Source of the DNA: Lamellibrachia columna
Taxonomy: Eukaryota; Annelida; Polychaeta; Sabellida; Siboglinidae
Reading direction: 5' to 3'
Assembly: GCA_963662155.1 (NCBI GenBank)
Contig: OY759265.1
Coordinates: 7,368,838 to 7,432,837 of the forward strand
Length of the DNA: 64,000 bases
The notes under the pieces were generated by a model, which ran no database searches, had not been told where the DNA came from, and saw only the letters and a program-made list of their open reading frames with translations. Each line of letters opens with the position of its first letter. Position 1 is the stretch's first letter. The position numbers and the translations under genes were made by a program. Shown here one piece after another: positions 11,188-22,130 of this stretch.

Positions 11188-12134
11188 TCAGAACAGTCTG
11201 ATCCTGCACCGACGAAAATGAAGCGTCGCCGTCATTCTACAGTACTCGAATGGCACGCGTCGTCTGGTGTCGTCTCTTATATCCATCTCGATCGACTTGA
11301 AATGCGTGTACAACAGGGGCACGTAGTGTATGTTAGTGAAACGTTCAGATATCGATTCGCCGTGACTTCCACGAATCGGAAGGCCCCGCAACAAAGGGGC
11401 GAGACTGTCGCCGACTATGCGAGACTCCACGAAATCCGTGTAGAAGTAGACGGTATCGAACCCTCGAGACATGTTCACCACGTTGTCTCCTTCTTTACTG
11501 AAGGAGTACGAACCAGGAAAGGCTTCATAGGTGGCGACACAACGCTAGACGACGGTGTTAGACCGATACCCGTTCCACCTAGTCTCGGGTGCTCGTACTC
11601 GTGCGCGGTGTCTTCTGCTGCTGCTGCTATGAATGCTTCTATTGCAGTTGGCTCTGTTGGTACTGGTGGTGCTGCTGCCAACGGGCTGGTGAAGACCGAA
11701 TTACGGAATCCTAACATGGGTCCTATGGCACTGTGGTAAGGTATGGTGAACGTGGTGTCGGGTGTCATGTGCAACGTCATTTTTTTTAGCGACGGGGCAG
11801 TAGCTCAATTTAGCTCGTACCTTATCCGTCGCCATGTGTTTCAGCCCTGGGTTGATATATTTCATCAATGATATGGGCCCTTTGTAAAATCCAGGAGCTA
11901 ACCTCGTGCTCGGGGTAAGACCTACGGGATATTTCTCGTTGATGAAGAACCAGGTGTCCTCCTCTGTGGTGTTATACCAAGTATGAGGGTACTGTATCTC
12001 AGCAGTCCGCTCTCCCACTCGCCAGACAGATCGATACGTTGCAGCAAGTGCGTTATGTAATGGGCCAATGTATTGTCAGGATACATCTTCATGGAAGCGT
12101 TGCTAGGCAACGTCAGGTAGAAATCAATCGCCAT
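11188..12134 (-). pseudogene. Penton-like minor capsid protein
   Basis: The start is MAIDFYLTLPSNASMKMYPD, followed by HLLQRIDLSGEWE and, after a frameshift near 12000, TWYNTTEEDTWFFINEKY. A second segment contains MLGFRNSVF and a Pro/Ala-rich linker (11475-11780). After another frame change the C-terminal part holds RGFDTVYFYTDFVESRIVGD and FKSIEMDIRDDTRRRVPFE. The overall pattern (LPSN start, RGFD...YTD, IEIDIRDDTG.PVPF-like end) matches the conserved protein widely taken as the Maverick minor capsid/penton homologue. At least three frameshifts break it. Confidence 0.7.
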
Positions 12135-12342
12135 TGCGTCTCAACGTGGGATTGGGCAGTAGGTAACCCAAAAGAACTACTCAACATGGCCGTCCACAGA
12201 TTAGAATTCTCGTGACCTGTGTTTAGGTTGTAAATGCTTATCAGGATGACCGTGAACAAGACGATGACCTGACACACAGAAAAACTATTTCGTCTTTAGG
12301 ACACACGGTACCGAACACGTCAGTCTTTGTCACTTTGCACAT
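12124..12342 (-). pseudogene. Small single-pass membrane protein of Maverick elements
   Basis: The likely start is ATG at 12342. After KDEIVF a frame change leads into the hydrophobic VIVLFTVILISIYNL, then NTGHENSNLWTAMLSSSFG. A last frame change gives YLLPNPTLRRNGD and a stop. The NSNLWTxLLSS...LLPNP pattern recurs in Maverick elements next to the penton gene. Its role is unknown; one membrane span is clear. The stop overlaps the penton start by 11 bases. Confidence 0.6.
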
Positions 12343-12436
12343 CAGTACTGTCCTCCGTTGGTGCAACGTCCTCTTGTCCCTCCTCTTCTGTGACGGTGGT
12401 GGTGGTGAAGTCCTGTGTTGTAGACTCGTCTGTCAT
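12320..12436 (-). pseudogene. Small acidic Thr/Glu-rich reading frame
   Basis: A 38-codon frame starts MTDESTTQDF and runs through repeated Thr, Glu and Asp to a stop. It sits between the integrase stop and the membrane protein start and overlaps the latter. It may be a former C-terminal tail of the integrase or a small independent gene. I do not recognise it. Confidence 0.3.
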
Positions 12437-12466
12437 TTCTCTAATGAAGCGAAGATAGACGTGCGA

Positions 12467-13135
12467 CTATTCTATATAGCGGACGAGGACCTTGGCATCG
12501 ACCCAGCTGTTGAATTTGGAGGGGTAGCCGTACCATTTCATCAAAGCCTCCGTTCGTCTGCCCACCTTGCGGCGCTGCAGTACCGATTCCACGCGGTACG
12601 CTTTATCGGCGGGTACCGACACCGTCTGCAGTTCCGGTTCGTAGAAGGTGCCATCCAGCACTTCGCCGAGATCGTCGATTAGTCGGTAAACGGGTGGATC
12701 GAAGGGATGAACCTCGTGTATCGTGAATATCTCTTCGCTCCAATTCGCCACGTACCTTTTTTGAACAGTCTCTTGAACTTACTGATACGCACGCGATTCA
12801 ACACACGGAACTTGGGCACGCCCTTACCGTCGTGACCGTACAGACGCTGCCACACCTCTTGTTTTTTTTGCACTCACCTGTGAAGGAGCCATGCCGATGC
12901 TGCGATGGGGGCTGTTGTTGTACGACTGCACCAAGTCTTGTAGGACGTCGATGTATCGCCACGTCTGGTGTTTCGTGAAGTATCGCCACATGCGCGTCTT
13001 CAACTTACGATTGAATCTTTCGACGATGCTCGCCTTCGTCTCCGCGTTGTGAGCGGAGAAGTGATGAATGCCGTTCTTCTTCAACAGAGCTTGAACGGTT
13101 CTATTCAGAAATTCGAGTCCCGACCACACCCACAA
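12467..13135 (-). pseudogene. Retroviral-type integrase with C-terminal chromodomain, 5' truncated
   Basis: The remaining catalytic-core part reads NAETKASIVERFNRKLKTRM, which keeps the last Glu of the DDE triad in SIVERFN. The segment usually reading W-D-x-G-x-EF is here WVWSGLEF, so the second Asp is lost. Frameshifts occur near 12865 and 12750. The C-terminus contains YRVESVLQRRKVG and LMKWYGYPSKFNSWVD, a chromodomain typical of Maverick integrases and thought to steer insertion. The N-terminal zinc finger and first Asp are missing; the 13136-13311 stretch upstream is not recognisable. Confidence 0.85.
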
Positions 13136-13311
13136 CGATGGTGATGGACCGACAGTCTAGTGAAACCATATGCCGAATAGTGACCCTTGAATCAGACTTC
13201 GAGCGATAGTGTCAGCGATCAAGTAAAGTCCACCGCAAAGTAGCGCAATGACGTGTCCTGTGGATCGCTCATTGCAGCGCACACTGTGCCTCGGACACGT
13301 ACCGCACTGCC

Positions 13312-13996
13312 TTAAATATCTTCCCAACTAGCCAATGACGCCAAAGCCTTGCGTTGTCGTTCCGGAGGTGGGGTGAGCATCAAATGTTCCATTTGACCGC
13401 GTCGACTACGACCGAGGGTTGTCCAACTCAGTGATCGTCGTGCATTACCAGCATGAGGAGTAGCTGCTGCTTCTCGACGGGAAGGAGTGGCCGTCGCCTG
13501 TCCTATGTAGTCTCTCTTAGTGACGTTAAAGTCTAACTCCATGAGTAGGTTCATGGCACGCTGTTGTCGTCCGAATGGCTGCCATCCTGTTGGATCGGTC
13601 TTTCTCTTGCGCAACAGATCATTCACGAGATCCACCACGTTACTTCCGGCAACCAGCACACCCTCGTGGATCAGTTCGCCGCGAGTGGTCCACTTGATAC
13701 CTCTTTTGAGATGCACCATCAAACGTCTGGCTTTGGCCTGCAAGGTCTTGGGAACGGTGTCCACGACGTCGGCCTCTAATCCGCTAGTAGGAGCTCCTAC
13801 TGCTCCCTCCGCTACCGCCGCCCCCGCCCCCCACCCCTGACTCGTTCACCGCGACCACGCGTACCGGTTCCTTGACGTGTTTATCAGACAAGCCGTTGTA
13901 TCGTTGCAACACCTGATTATACAAAGTTACCTTAGTCCTGTCGTCGAGGCCCTTTCTAGCGAGGATCGTCATCATCTCGTCGTCGAGAGCTTGCAC
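13312..13996 (-). pseudogene. Conserved Maverick protein of unknown function
   Basis: Two pieces lie in different frames. The first (13784-13996) has ARKGLDDRTKVTLYNQVLQR and a Gly-rich end created by a frameshift in a G/C homopolymer near 13825. The second (13312-13764) has PKTLQAKARRLMVHLKRGI, then GSNVVDLVNDLLRKRKTDP. I know this pair of motifs from uncharacterised proteins encoded in invertebrate Maverick elements. It directly precedes the integrase. No function is assigned. Confidence 0.6.
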
Positions 13997-14160
13997 CTTC
14001 TTAGTCGCGGGTCCACCAGGGCCATCTTGCGTGCGTGTTCCGTCGCTCTACACTCGGCCAGTGCACACAGCAGATCGGCGTTGGCGATGATGGCTCTTCT
14101 CAGTTTGGTGCTCTTGTATCTGTTCAGAGCCAGGATGTGTCTCTTCACCAGGTCAGACAT
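13972..14160 (-). pseudogene. Short Maverick protein fused by frameshift to the next gene
   Basis: It begins MSDLVKRHILALNRYKSTKL and continues LRRAIIANADLLCALAEC. It then reads RKMALVDPRL, which looks like the start of the next gene. One base later the next gene continues in another frame. The first part resembles the short K/R-rich KLRRAII.NAD...EC protein of these elements; its role is unknown. Confidence 0.5.
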
Positions 14161-14197
14161 GATGCGAATGAAGAGACGAACCACACACGTTGTGTTT

Positions 14198-14536
14198 TTA
14201 TACCTTCGGTAGGTACACGTACTGAACACCGTCGTCTGGAAAAATGGTCGTGCGCAGACGCATATCCTTGGGCGTGTCCTGTTTGAGATCGACCAATAGA
14301 TAACCGTATGGTACCGACGTGGCGTCTTTAATAGCCTCTTGGACGAACTTCACGCGTTCCGGATACATCTGACGAGCCAAGTGTGACATCTGTGATACGT
14401 CACGGGGATTCTTGAACACCATCATGTACTGAGAGTTCAGACTGATGGTATGACTCTCCTTATTTTTAGGGAACAGGTTCTGTACGATAAACAGCAACCT
14501 GTGATGACTTTTTTCACCCGGAACTCCACTTTCCAC
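14198..14536 (-). pseudogene. A32/FtsK-type genome-packaging ATPase, C-terminal part
   Basis: SHHRLLFIVQNLFPKNKES, SLNSQYMMVFKNPRDVSQM and YGYLLVDLKQDTP match the C-terminal half of the Maverick packaging ATPase. This covers the region after the Walker B motif, including the sensor-like NLF and KNPRD stretch. The Walker A and B motifs are absent: sequence just upstream is already the end of PolB in another frame. A deletion has therefore joined the two genes. This piece itself is uninterrupted. Confidence 0.75.
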
Positions 14537-14539
14537 TTT

Positions 14540-17500
14540 CGCTCCGACGGTTGGTGAACACCTCCAGGAACGCCTCCTTGTTGATGTCGTTGTGACGTTT
14601 GCTCAGTCCTTTGGTGTTGTATTTGTCGGTGGCTCCGAAACAATAGTACGTCTTGCTGCACAACCCCACGAACCCGTTACCCTACCACTCCACATTGAAA
14701 AGCCCCGGTGTCCTCTTGTCGTACGCTCTGCACGCCTTACAGCACGCCTCGTCACCGACCCACGACTGATTGGCGAGTCGACAGTGCACGTACTCGTTCC
14801 GATGTTCGTCGCAACATTCGGACGGTAGCCATTCGGAGCGGTGCCGGAAGTAATGTTCTCGTAGGTCCGGGGTCACGAGGTCGTCGACGGACTCACCGGC
14901 CAAGGCCAAATAGGCACTGTCTGTTTCCATCTCGCAGAACTGGAACAGAGGGCGCTCCAAGTACCTGTTGATAAAGTCGTAATAGAACTGCAACATGCGC
15001 ATCTTGGCGTACTGCAGAACGAACAATCCCACGTGTATGGGCTGGGCGTACGTGACGGTTTTCGTGTTCATCTCTACGCATCGTTGACGACGACGTCGAG
15101 TTGTCTGAACCGTCTATCGTTGACCATGAGCGATGCCGCCTTCTCCGTGCAGTATTTCACGTCACGATGTCGCTCCACGTTGGTAATAGTCTTCCCGTTG
15201 CCCGAGTTCCCTAGCAACTTCATGGTGTCCACGATGATGGCCTTATGCGGGTGGACGTCTCCCTCACGTCGAGCCGTGGACACTGCATCGCCGAATCGAC
15301 GGTAGCCCGGAATTGGGTCGTATTCTATGACCTGGTAGATGTGCGTCACATCGAGACCGTGGTCCAGATACCATCGCAACAAGGGCGTGGCGAGCAAGAT
15401 CTTATCGCCCAGATAACTGCCCACGAGCATGCGGAGTCGCCATGATGTTGTGTTCTTCGGCGTATCGACGCATTAACGGTCCGAGATCGTCGCGCGTCAG
15501 ACGGATGTTCTTGAACGCGGGCTGCATCTCGGCAAAGTGTTCGCGCAATGTTTCCGGTACGCAAACGTCGCACTCGATCAGACCGAACACGGTTTCGGCA
15601 TGCACGCCGCTCAGGATCTCATGTGACGTCATCTCCCACCGTGCATGTCGTCGTCGTCGTCGTCGCGGAAATGCAGCATCCAGACACTTTTTCACGGCCG
15701 GGTCTCTTCTCATCTCTTTCCACTCGCATTCCCACCGCTCGACGACCTTGACAAAGTGACGTAGGTAGGCGGCGTTCTTTCGGGTCTCGGCGAGCAGTTG
15801 GGCCATGGGTTTCCCGTTGACGGCATTCACCTCCTGTCGGGTGCACGAGTGACCATGAAAGAAACATCCATGGAACTGATAAGCAATGTTCGTCTCACTA
15901 CACCACCCGTCCACCGGACGTTTGCCTATTCTCTTCTCTCAGCCGTTAATCTGATGTCGTATGGCGCGTTCCGATTCCAAAGTCAACCATTCCGCAGCCA
16001 TCTGTCCGTACAGCTGCGCCGATTCGGGCCGGAAGTCGTTCTCTTCTCGTCGTCGCGTGAACCATCCATTAGGCATATCTTGCATGAGCGACCACAAGTA
16101 CAGCGCGTTCGCATCGTATCCTACGATCGACCGACACGGTCGAGCAGCCTCTCCGTACTCGTTCTGACGTAGCGTGGTGACCCCTTTCTCGTGATAGCGG
16201 TTAAAAATGAGCGAAGCGCCACCAACCACGTGATTTTTGACGAGTTGATGAAGATCTTTATTCTTCTCGTTGAAGATGGTAAAGTAGGTTTTCTCCGGAA
16301 GGTCGTTGAACAGGTAGAGTAAGTTCAGTCGCGCCAGGCCTCTTGACAACTGGCGTAATCCTCGTCGGAAATACTTTCGTTCTTAAGTCGACCGAAGAAG
16401 GCCTCTTTCGGAGGAAAAGCGGTGTCGTCGAGCCTCTCCAAACAATCCATGTACTCGTACGGGAAATTACCTTTCGTGACCTCGCATCCGTACACCTTCA
16501 AATACTTGTCGTAGCTGAACCCCGGGGCTATGAAATTGATCATGTCTAGGAATTTCAGCTGATCCGTCGATAGACACATGAACGTGTTGCGTATGATAAA
16601 AAAAATTATCCGATGCAACCCTTCTCATCTTTCTCTTCTTGCTCCATCTCTTCCTCTTCTTCTTTTTCTTGTTCCTCTGTCTTTGATGTGGACAGGAAGT
16701 AGGGTAGGAGGAATTTTTGATGGCATTGAGATCATACTTACCCGAATTGAGCCCAATGACGGGTAACTTATGCATCCATCCATAAAGTTGTCCCATGAGC
16801 GTTTTGTACAGATTGGTCGGTGGTTGAGATTCCTTGTCGTCGGATGATCGTGCAGCTTGCTCCCGTTCGTCCCAGTCCATCAGTGTTTCTGCTAGTTGTT
16901 CCAACACATCCTCGTAGAAGTGTTTGATGTTGTCGTATGCGGCGTGACTCACCGAGACATTCCACTTGCTCGTGCCCAGGTACGTTGGATGCAACGCTGA
17001 CGCTCAGCGGAACGTGACGTGCGATCCAGTGGACCTTGTCATTGTCCGACGGAAGTTGTTCGGTATCGAACCAACACTCAAATTCAAAGGTGGCTCGGTA
17101 CGGATAGTAACGCAACGATTCGGACTTTCGGATGTTCTCGTCGTCCAGACGTTCGAATACTGATGGAGTCGAATGGTACATGCCGCCAGGATAGACTCGA
17201 CGTACACCACCCGTACACGTGCGCTCGTGTTGGAGTAGCTTCGATGCGTATTTCCATAACGAATCACCGCACTTTCGACATCGATACGAGTGACAGTACA
17301 TGCGTACATCTTGGATGAAGGAAAAATGTGTATGTTAAAAGTTGAGGTGCATCGTGTCGGGGTAATGACATAACGATCGACGGACCAGTTGGGCAGTCAT
17401 CTTTCCATTATCTTCATCCGTCTCGACGAGCTTGTACACGCACACGTTCGTTTGGAACGTGGTCTCTACACGATAGAGGAAATCCAACGTGACCCCGGAA

Positions 17501-17905
17501 AATTCTTCTGTGGGTACATCGTCTTGGTCGTATGCCTCGTACAGCATCTTCACCGCCGGTTCCAATCTTTACAGATCACCTCCACGATGCAGGGCCAGAC
17601 ACCGAAAGAGATGTAGGTTGCCGGTGTACCTCTTCCGATAGTCGGGTTCCTTTTCCAGACCGATAACGGCTTTGTTCTTCTTGATGTAGACCGGAAGACA
17701 CATCCTATCGGGTGAACAATGATGCGGTTGACGAAGAAGGTGACATTGGTCACGAGTTCGCACACCCACGCAGAATCCGGTCTTTGATTGATGGCCCATT
17801 GTAAGACGTCGGTTTCTCGGATGCGTTCGAGAAAGACATCAGTCCTTGCTGTTGGTGGTGAGACTGGGCTCGTCCAGGTAGCGCCCACAGCAATTGCACG
17901 AGGAA
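14540..17905 (-). pseudogene. Protein-primed family B DNA polymerase (Maverick PolB)
   Basis: Segments, read down the minus strand: N-terminal FVNRIIVHPIGC and VETTFQTNVCVYKLVETD; a Cys pair zone CHSYRCRKCGDSLW; the exonuclease stretch FEFECWFD; ExoII-like GLNSGKYDLNAI; LDMINFIAPGFSYDKYLKVYG; polymerase motif A GYDANALYLWSL; YQFHGCFFHGH; motif B MKLLGNSGNGKTITN; and motif C as CEMETDSAYLALAG. The C-terminus TYYCFGATDKYNTKGLSKRH abuts the ATPase piece. At least eight frame changes occur. Motif C normally reads DTDS; here the first metal-binding Asp is Glu. The extreme N-terminus is cut by the right junction. In intact elements this enzyme copies the linear genome from a protein primer. Confidence 0.9.
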
Positions 17906-17920
17906 TGATAGTACTTGCAT

Positions 17921-18830
17921 TAGCTACTGCAATTATCTTTAGTCTCCGGATGGAAATCTGTAGAACTTTGTTTTAACTGACACAATATAAGCAACACAAC
18001 ACTGACACCAATTGCGTAATCAAGTTATTTGCTGGCACGTTTACCTGATGCAGACGAAAATGTAATCTTAATTGAATTGATGTGATCATAATCAACATTG
18101 TTTTCTGAACGGTGCAATCATAATAAAAATGTTCTGGATGTGTTTTGCAATCAAGACTTCTTAAGCAAACCCATTAAGAACCAGGGTCTCCTACAATTCA
18201 TGGCTACCTATCAAGAGCGAAGGTAATCATTTCTTGAGAGGCCAATGTTAGCTTCTAAGTAGAGGTGACATTGGACGTTGTCCTGACATTTCTTGGCAAC
18301 ACTTTACAATGCTGAAGCTACTTGAGGTTAGGTTGAGTGAACAGAGGACTTCACCTGCTCCATGACGGCTCTGGCGACCCGGATGGGATTTGTGATGTTG
18401 GATACACACACAACAGAACCTGCGTCTAAGTTGCCATCCTTTCATAATGGAGGCATCCATCTCGACGGTGCCCTCCGACGTAAGACAAGATCCACGTCCT
18501 GCAAGAGAACAAGTTAAAGGTTTCTCCTCAACTTTCTTAAAAGTTCCTCCTCAATTCTCTTAGAGGTCCCTAAAGGTCCCCCTCAATTCTCTTAAAGGTC
18601 CCTTCTCATTTTATATTCAATTTGCAAAACAATCAATCATATACCTAATATCCACTACAACATGGTAGACCATTTGTGCACCTTGTTTATGTAATTTTGG
18701 TGAAATCATTACACAAACTATTACATTTTTGATGTTTGACCTAACATCAACTGAAGTGAAAAATTTAAATGTTGAAAACTCGAGCTTGGTACACTCTCAT
18801 ATGATCAACGTGAGGATGGAAGTCACGAGT
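17921..18830 (-). pseudogene. Inverted fragment of the asparaginase gene (intron 1 end, exon 2, intron 2 start)
   Basis: On the minus strand this reads intron 1 repeat, minisatellite (18520-18612), exon 2 (18355-18498) and ~430 bases of intron 2. Exon 2 is 144 bases rather than 143. One extra T in the codons for MKGGN (now MKGWQ) shifts the frame, so it is dead. Similarity ends at 17921 against the viral PolB and at ~18830 against unrelated DNA. Confidence 0.88.
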
Positions 18831-18900
18831 AATAACGTAGCTCGTAGGTAGGTACATTCCGCTTGGTGCGCTGCTGAAAATGTGTCTATTGAGTTATGCA

Positions 18901-19049
18901 AATGAACGTGTGATCTTAAATGATACAAATATCAACCAATGAAAGACTGACGAATCATATAGATGTATATATATATATTATATATATGTATATGATTCGT
19001 CAGTCTTTCATTGGTTGATATTTGTATCATTTAAGGTCACACGTTCATT
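18901..19049. repeat. Near-perfect 149 bp hairpin element
   Basis: The first 60 bases (aatgaacgtgtgatcttaaa...) return as the complement in the last 60 with a single T/C difference. Between them lies an AT core that is itself nearly self-complementary. It looks like a foldback MITE. Confidence 0.9.
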
Positions 19050-19704
19050 ATATATATATATATATCGTTTACTTAACTGGCCTAAATTATTAGGGCTTTA
19101 TGCCGACGGTTTTTCCAGCATTTTTGTACCTGAATGCGTTCCTTACATCATTCCGCATATATTCCAGTAAAAAAGTTCATATATTCTTTAAAAATATTGT
19201 GTTTTACGCCACTTTTAATCAGTTTTACACATCAAAACAGCGGAACCGATTGCTTGATAAACATGGCGATTTGCACATTAGTCACGCCTTGGTGTCATCA
19301 GAACTGCGAAGGCGGTGTTTGTGTTTATTGTGCTACAATTACGCAACGTAAAAAAATTAAGAGAAAAAAAAATTTTCGAACGAAGAAATCGTAGACAAAA
19401 ATTTAAACATCCTCCACAGTTTTCAGATTAAACGTAACATTTGTAGAGCACATACAATCACTTCTAACGTAATAGTTTATATTTTCTTTAATGAGATATT
19501 TGATGTTGCAAATATTATTTGCATGAAAATGATGTGGTCGATATTAGATGTTATGCGCATGCGCAACTACAAGGGGACATCTCACTGCATGTCATTGTTA
19601 ATATAATTAAATTAAAAAGAATGCATGGGTTAAATTAGATGTCGTTTGGTGAACAAAGATTATTGTTTTTGTAATAAAAAAATATACTGGTGATATTGCA
19701 TATC

Positions 19705-19783
19705 GGGGAGGTGAGGGAGGGGGAGGGGGAGGGGGAGGGGGAGGGGGATGGGGAGGGGAGGGGGAGGGGGAGGGGGAGGGGGG
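19705..19783 (+). repeat. (GGGGGA)n tract
   Basis: Imperfect gggaggggga runs at the inner end of the left arm. They yield a false Gly-Glu reading frame. Confidence 0.9.
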
Positions 19784-20834
19784 GAGTTGAAACAGTCGTA
19801 AGTAAATTCATTCTGCACCATCGTCATTCGGCATTCTGTAAAAGAAGGATCCCATCAAGGTTAAAAGAAAGTCGTCCATCTCGGTCGCATGCCTAGTAGA
19901 AAGCGTCTTGTACGCTCTTCAATATCACGAGTCGTACTAACGAAGAATAGCGGAATGAACGTCGAAGTACCGCGACTGAGCGATCGTAAAGGATCTATGC
20001 CTCATTGACCCGTTGATTAAGTACGGGTATATGACGGCAGGCATGATAAAACTTGTTGTCTGTGTTGTCTGTCCGTTTTCGCAGCAATATCCTGCGGAGA
20101 AATCGTGATGTAGTACCGTCTTGCCAGTGATTAATAGGAAGAAGAAGATATAGTTCAGAAACAATTTTAATTATTCACATTAAGTAACATTAATTACTTT
20201 CTTTTAATACATGTGAAATAAAAGCATCATTTCATTGCACATACACACGTTCATCAAAATATATAACATTAATTTACATATTAGTAATTAATTAATCGAC
20301 GTGCTACACTATTGAAACTGCTAGTGTGATTTTGAAGTGTAATAAATAAAACACAACAGTTTACAGTTATTTAGCTTTCTTAAAGGGATGGAGTCGTCAT
20401 AGAGTATTCAGTATCCTTGCCACAATATTTACGTAAAACAAAAATGTATTATTATCATTATGGGACTACATAAACTTTTCATTATCATTACAAGCCGTCA
20501 CTGTCATTTTCATTATCATTACCATCAATGGCCAGTTATTTGTAAAGAACTCCATGAACCAACTATAGTAAAAGTTTCTTATATTTATTTGAATGAAAAG
20601 GTCGCAAAGTAACAATGGTGTTTTAAAGCTGTCTGCTGATGTAACTCGTACTCCTGCTTGGCGGGTTTATTGATACATATGTTAAAGACAGTAGGCTTAC
20701 GGCGGGTCCACTGCTGGAAGTCTGGAACCCATATCAGTGTGATCACCAACGAATGAACGGCTTCTATTACTAAGCTTGTCACTATCAGGAGGCTAGTGTG
20801 AAAAGGACAGTTAGGTGGGTACTGTGGCCCATGG

Positions 20835-20888
20835 TGTCCTTGTCCGCTTGCTATCTGGGCCTTTGCCTTGGATGGCAATCTTGTTAAA
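20835..20888 (+). mobile_element. CR1 3' tail only
   Basis: gtccttgtccgcttgctatctgggcctttgccttggatggcaatcttgttaaat matches the ends of the elements at 30028 and 58741. No coding part is recognisable upstream. Confidence 0.7.
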
Positions 20889-21447
20889 TATTGCTACAAA
20901 TGTAGTACGGAAATAATCCCTCACGGACAAAACCCCTAACGCTCATTATCATTTTAACCTTGCAGTAATGCAACATAATTTTTCTGCAACTTATGTATTT
21001 AAAATAATTCAGTCACGTACATGTTGACAATTCATAAGTATTGAATAGGAAAAATACCAATGATGTTGCTAATTGCGTATAAGATGATCTTTACACTTGC
21101 TTTTATACAAAACCAGTGGATCTAGCATCACATCACAACATACATTTAATTTCTTTTGTCCGGAGGGGGTAACGTAGGTATTAAGATACACTTTCCCCGG
21201 ACATAATGCCCCCACCTAAATGGCAACTAGGACTAAAAAAACCTCCTCACATAAATAACATAAAAAATACAAGATGCGGTATATTTAATGACCTTTATTT
21301 GCATTATAAAAATGTAGTTAGACATCTTTATTGTGGGGGGCGGGGTGAGTGCTGTGTACGAGTACACCACTTGTATCATGGCTAATCCGGTACAGGCTTT
21401 ATAAAATTTTCCTGTTATTGTTGTTCCAATTAACGCTTCTTATATAT

Positions 21448-21449
<2 letters not shown>

Positions 21450-21530
<81 letters not shown>
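21450..21530. repeat. (AT)n microsatellite
   Basis: About 40 uninterrupted AT units inside the long-TIR element. Confidence 0.95.
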
Positions 21531-21533
<3 letters not shown>

Positions 21534-21830
21534 CCTATGTAGGCGCATGCAGAAATAAGGTAAATTGCTGTAGGAAATCCTTGCCCAAACCTAAATAATA
21601 ACGCTATTTAGTAAGTATTTACATCGTGCGGCTTTCTTCCGCGCACAAACTTTATTTGGTGTTCCCAAAAAATATTAATGTGCATATAATTTTATTATTA
21701 TTTGTAAATTATTTAAATTAACATGTTAATGTAAAGAGAGATTAAATTGTAAATTTATATAAATTGACTTAAATTTATATAAATTGACTTGGTTCAATTA
21801 AAGTACTCCTTCCCTCCCTCCTTAGAGTTG

Positions 21831-22130
21831 CGCATGCGTATGACATGCAATATCATCAGTATATGTTTTTATTACAAAAACAATAACCTTTGTTCACCAA
21901 ACGACAGATAATTTAACCCATGCATTCTTTCTAATTTAATTATGTTAACAATGACATGCAATGAGTTGTCCCTTTAAAGTCGCACATGCGCATGACATGC
22001 AATATCATCAGTATATTTTTTTATTACAAAAACAATAATCTTTGTTCACCAAACGACAGATAATTTAACCCATGCGTTATTTTAAATGTACTTATATATT
22101 AACAATGACATGCAATGAGATGTCCCCTTG
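21831..22130 (+). repeat. ~150 bp direct duplication at the inner end of the right arm
   Basis: gcatgacatgcaatatcatcag through caatgacatgcaatgag occurs twice in tandem. The left arm has it once, so the duplication followed element formation. Confidence 0.8.

Larger units (their letters stand above)
10148..17920 (-). mobile_element. Maverick/Polinton (adintovirus-like) provirus fragment, truncated at both ends
   Basis: A compact, GC-richer block, all coding on the minus strand, in the arrangement PolB, ATPase, conserved protein, integrase, small membrane protein, penton-like, pVI-like, hexon-like. The left edge falls inside the hexon gene and the right edge inside the N-terminal part of PolB, so no terminal inverted repeats remain. 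Almost every gene is split by one-base frameshifts, many in G/C homopolymers. Genes abut or overlap by a few bases, as in a virus. Both flanks are asparaginase-gene DNA. Confidence 0.92.

Noticed and set aside
10753..11780. Plus-strand frames of 119-197 codons in the provirus
   Set aside because: Shadows of minus-strand virus genes; no homology to known proteins.
18248..18460. 70-codon minus-strand frame starting MDASIMKG
   Set aside because: Frameshifted exon 2 of the inverted asparaginase fragment, not a separate gene.
19690..19896. Gly-Glu repeat protein
   Set aside because: Translation of a (GGGGGA)n microsatellite.
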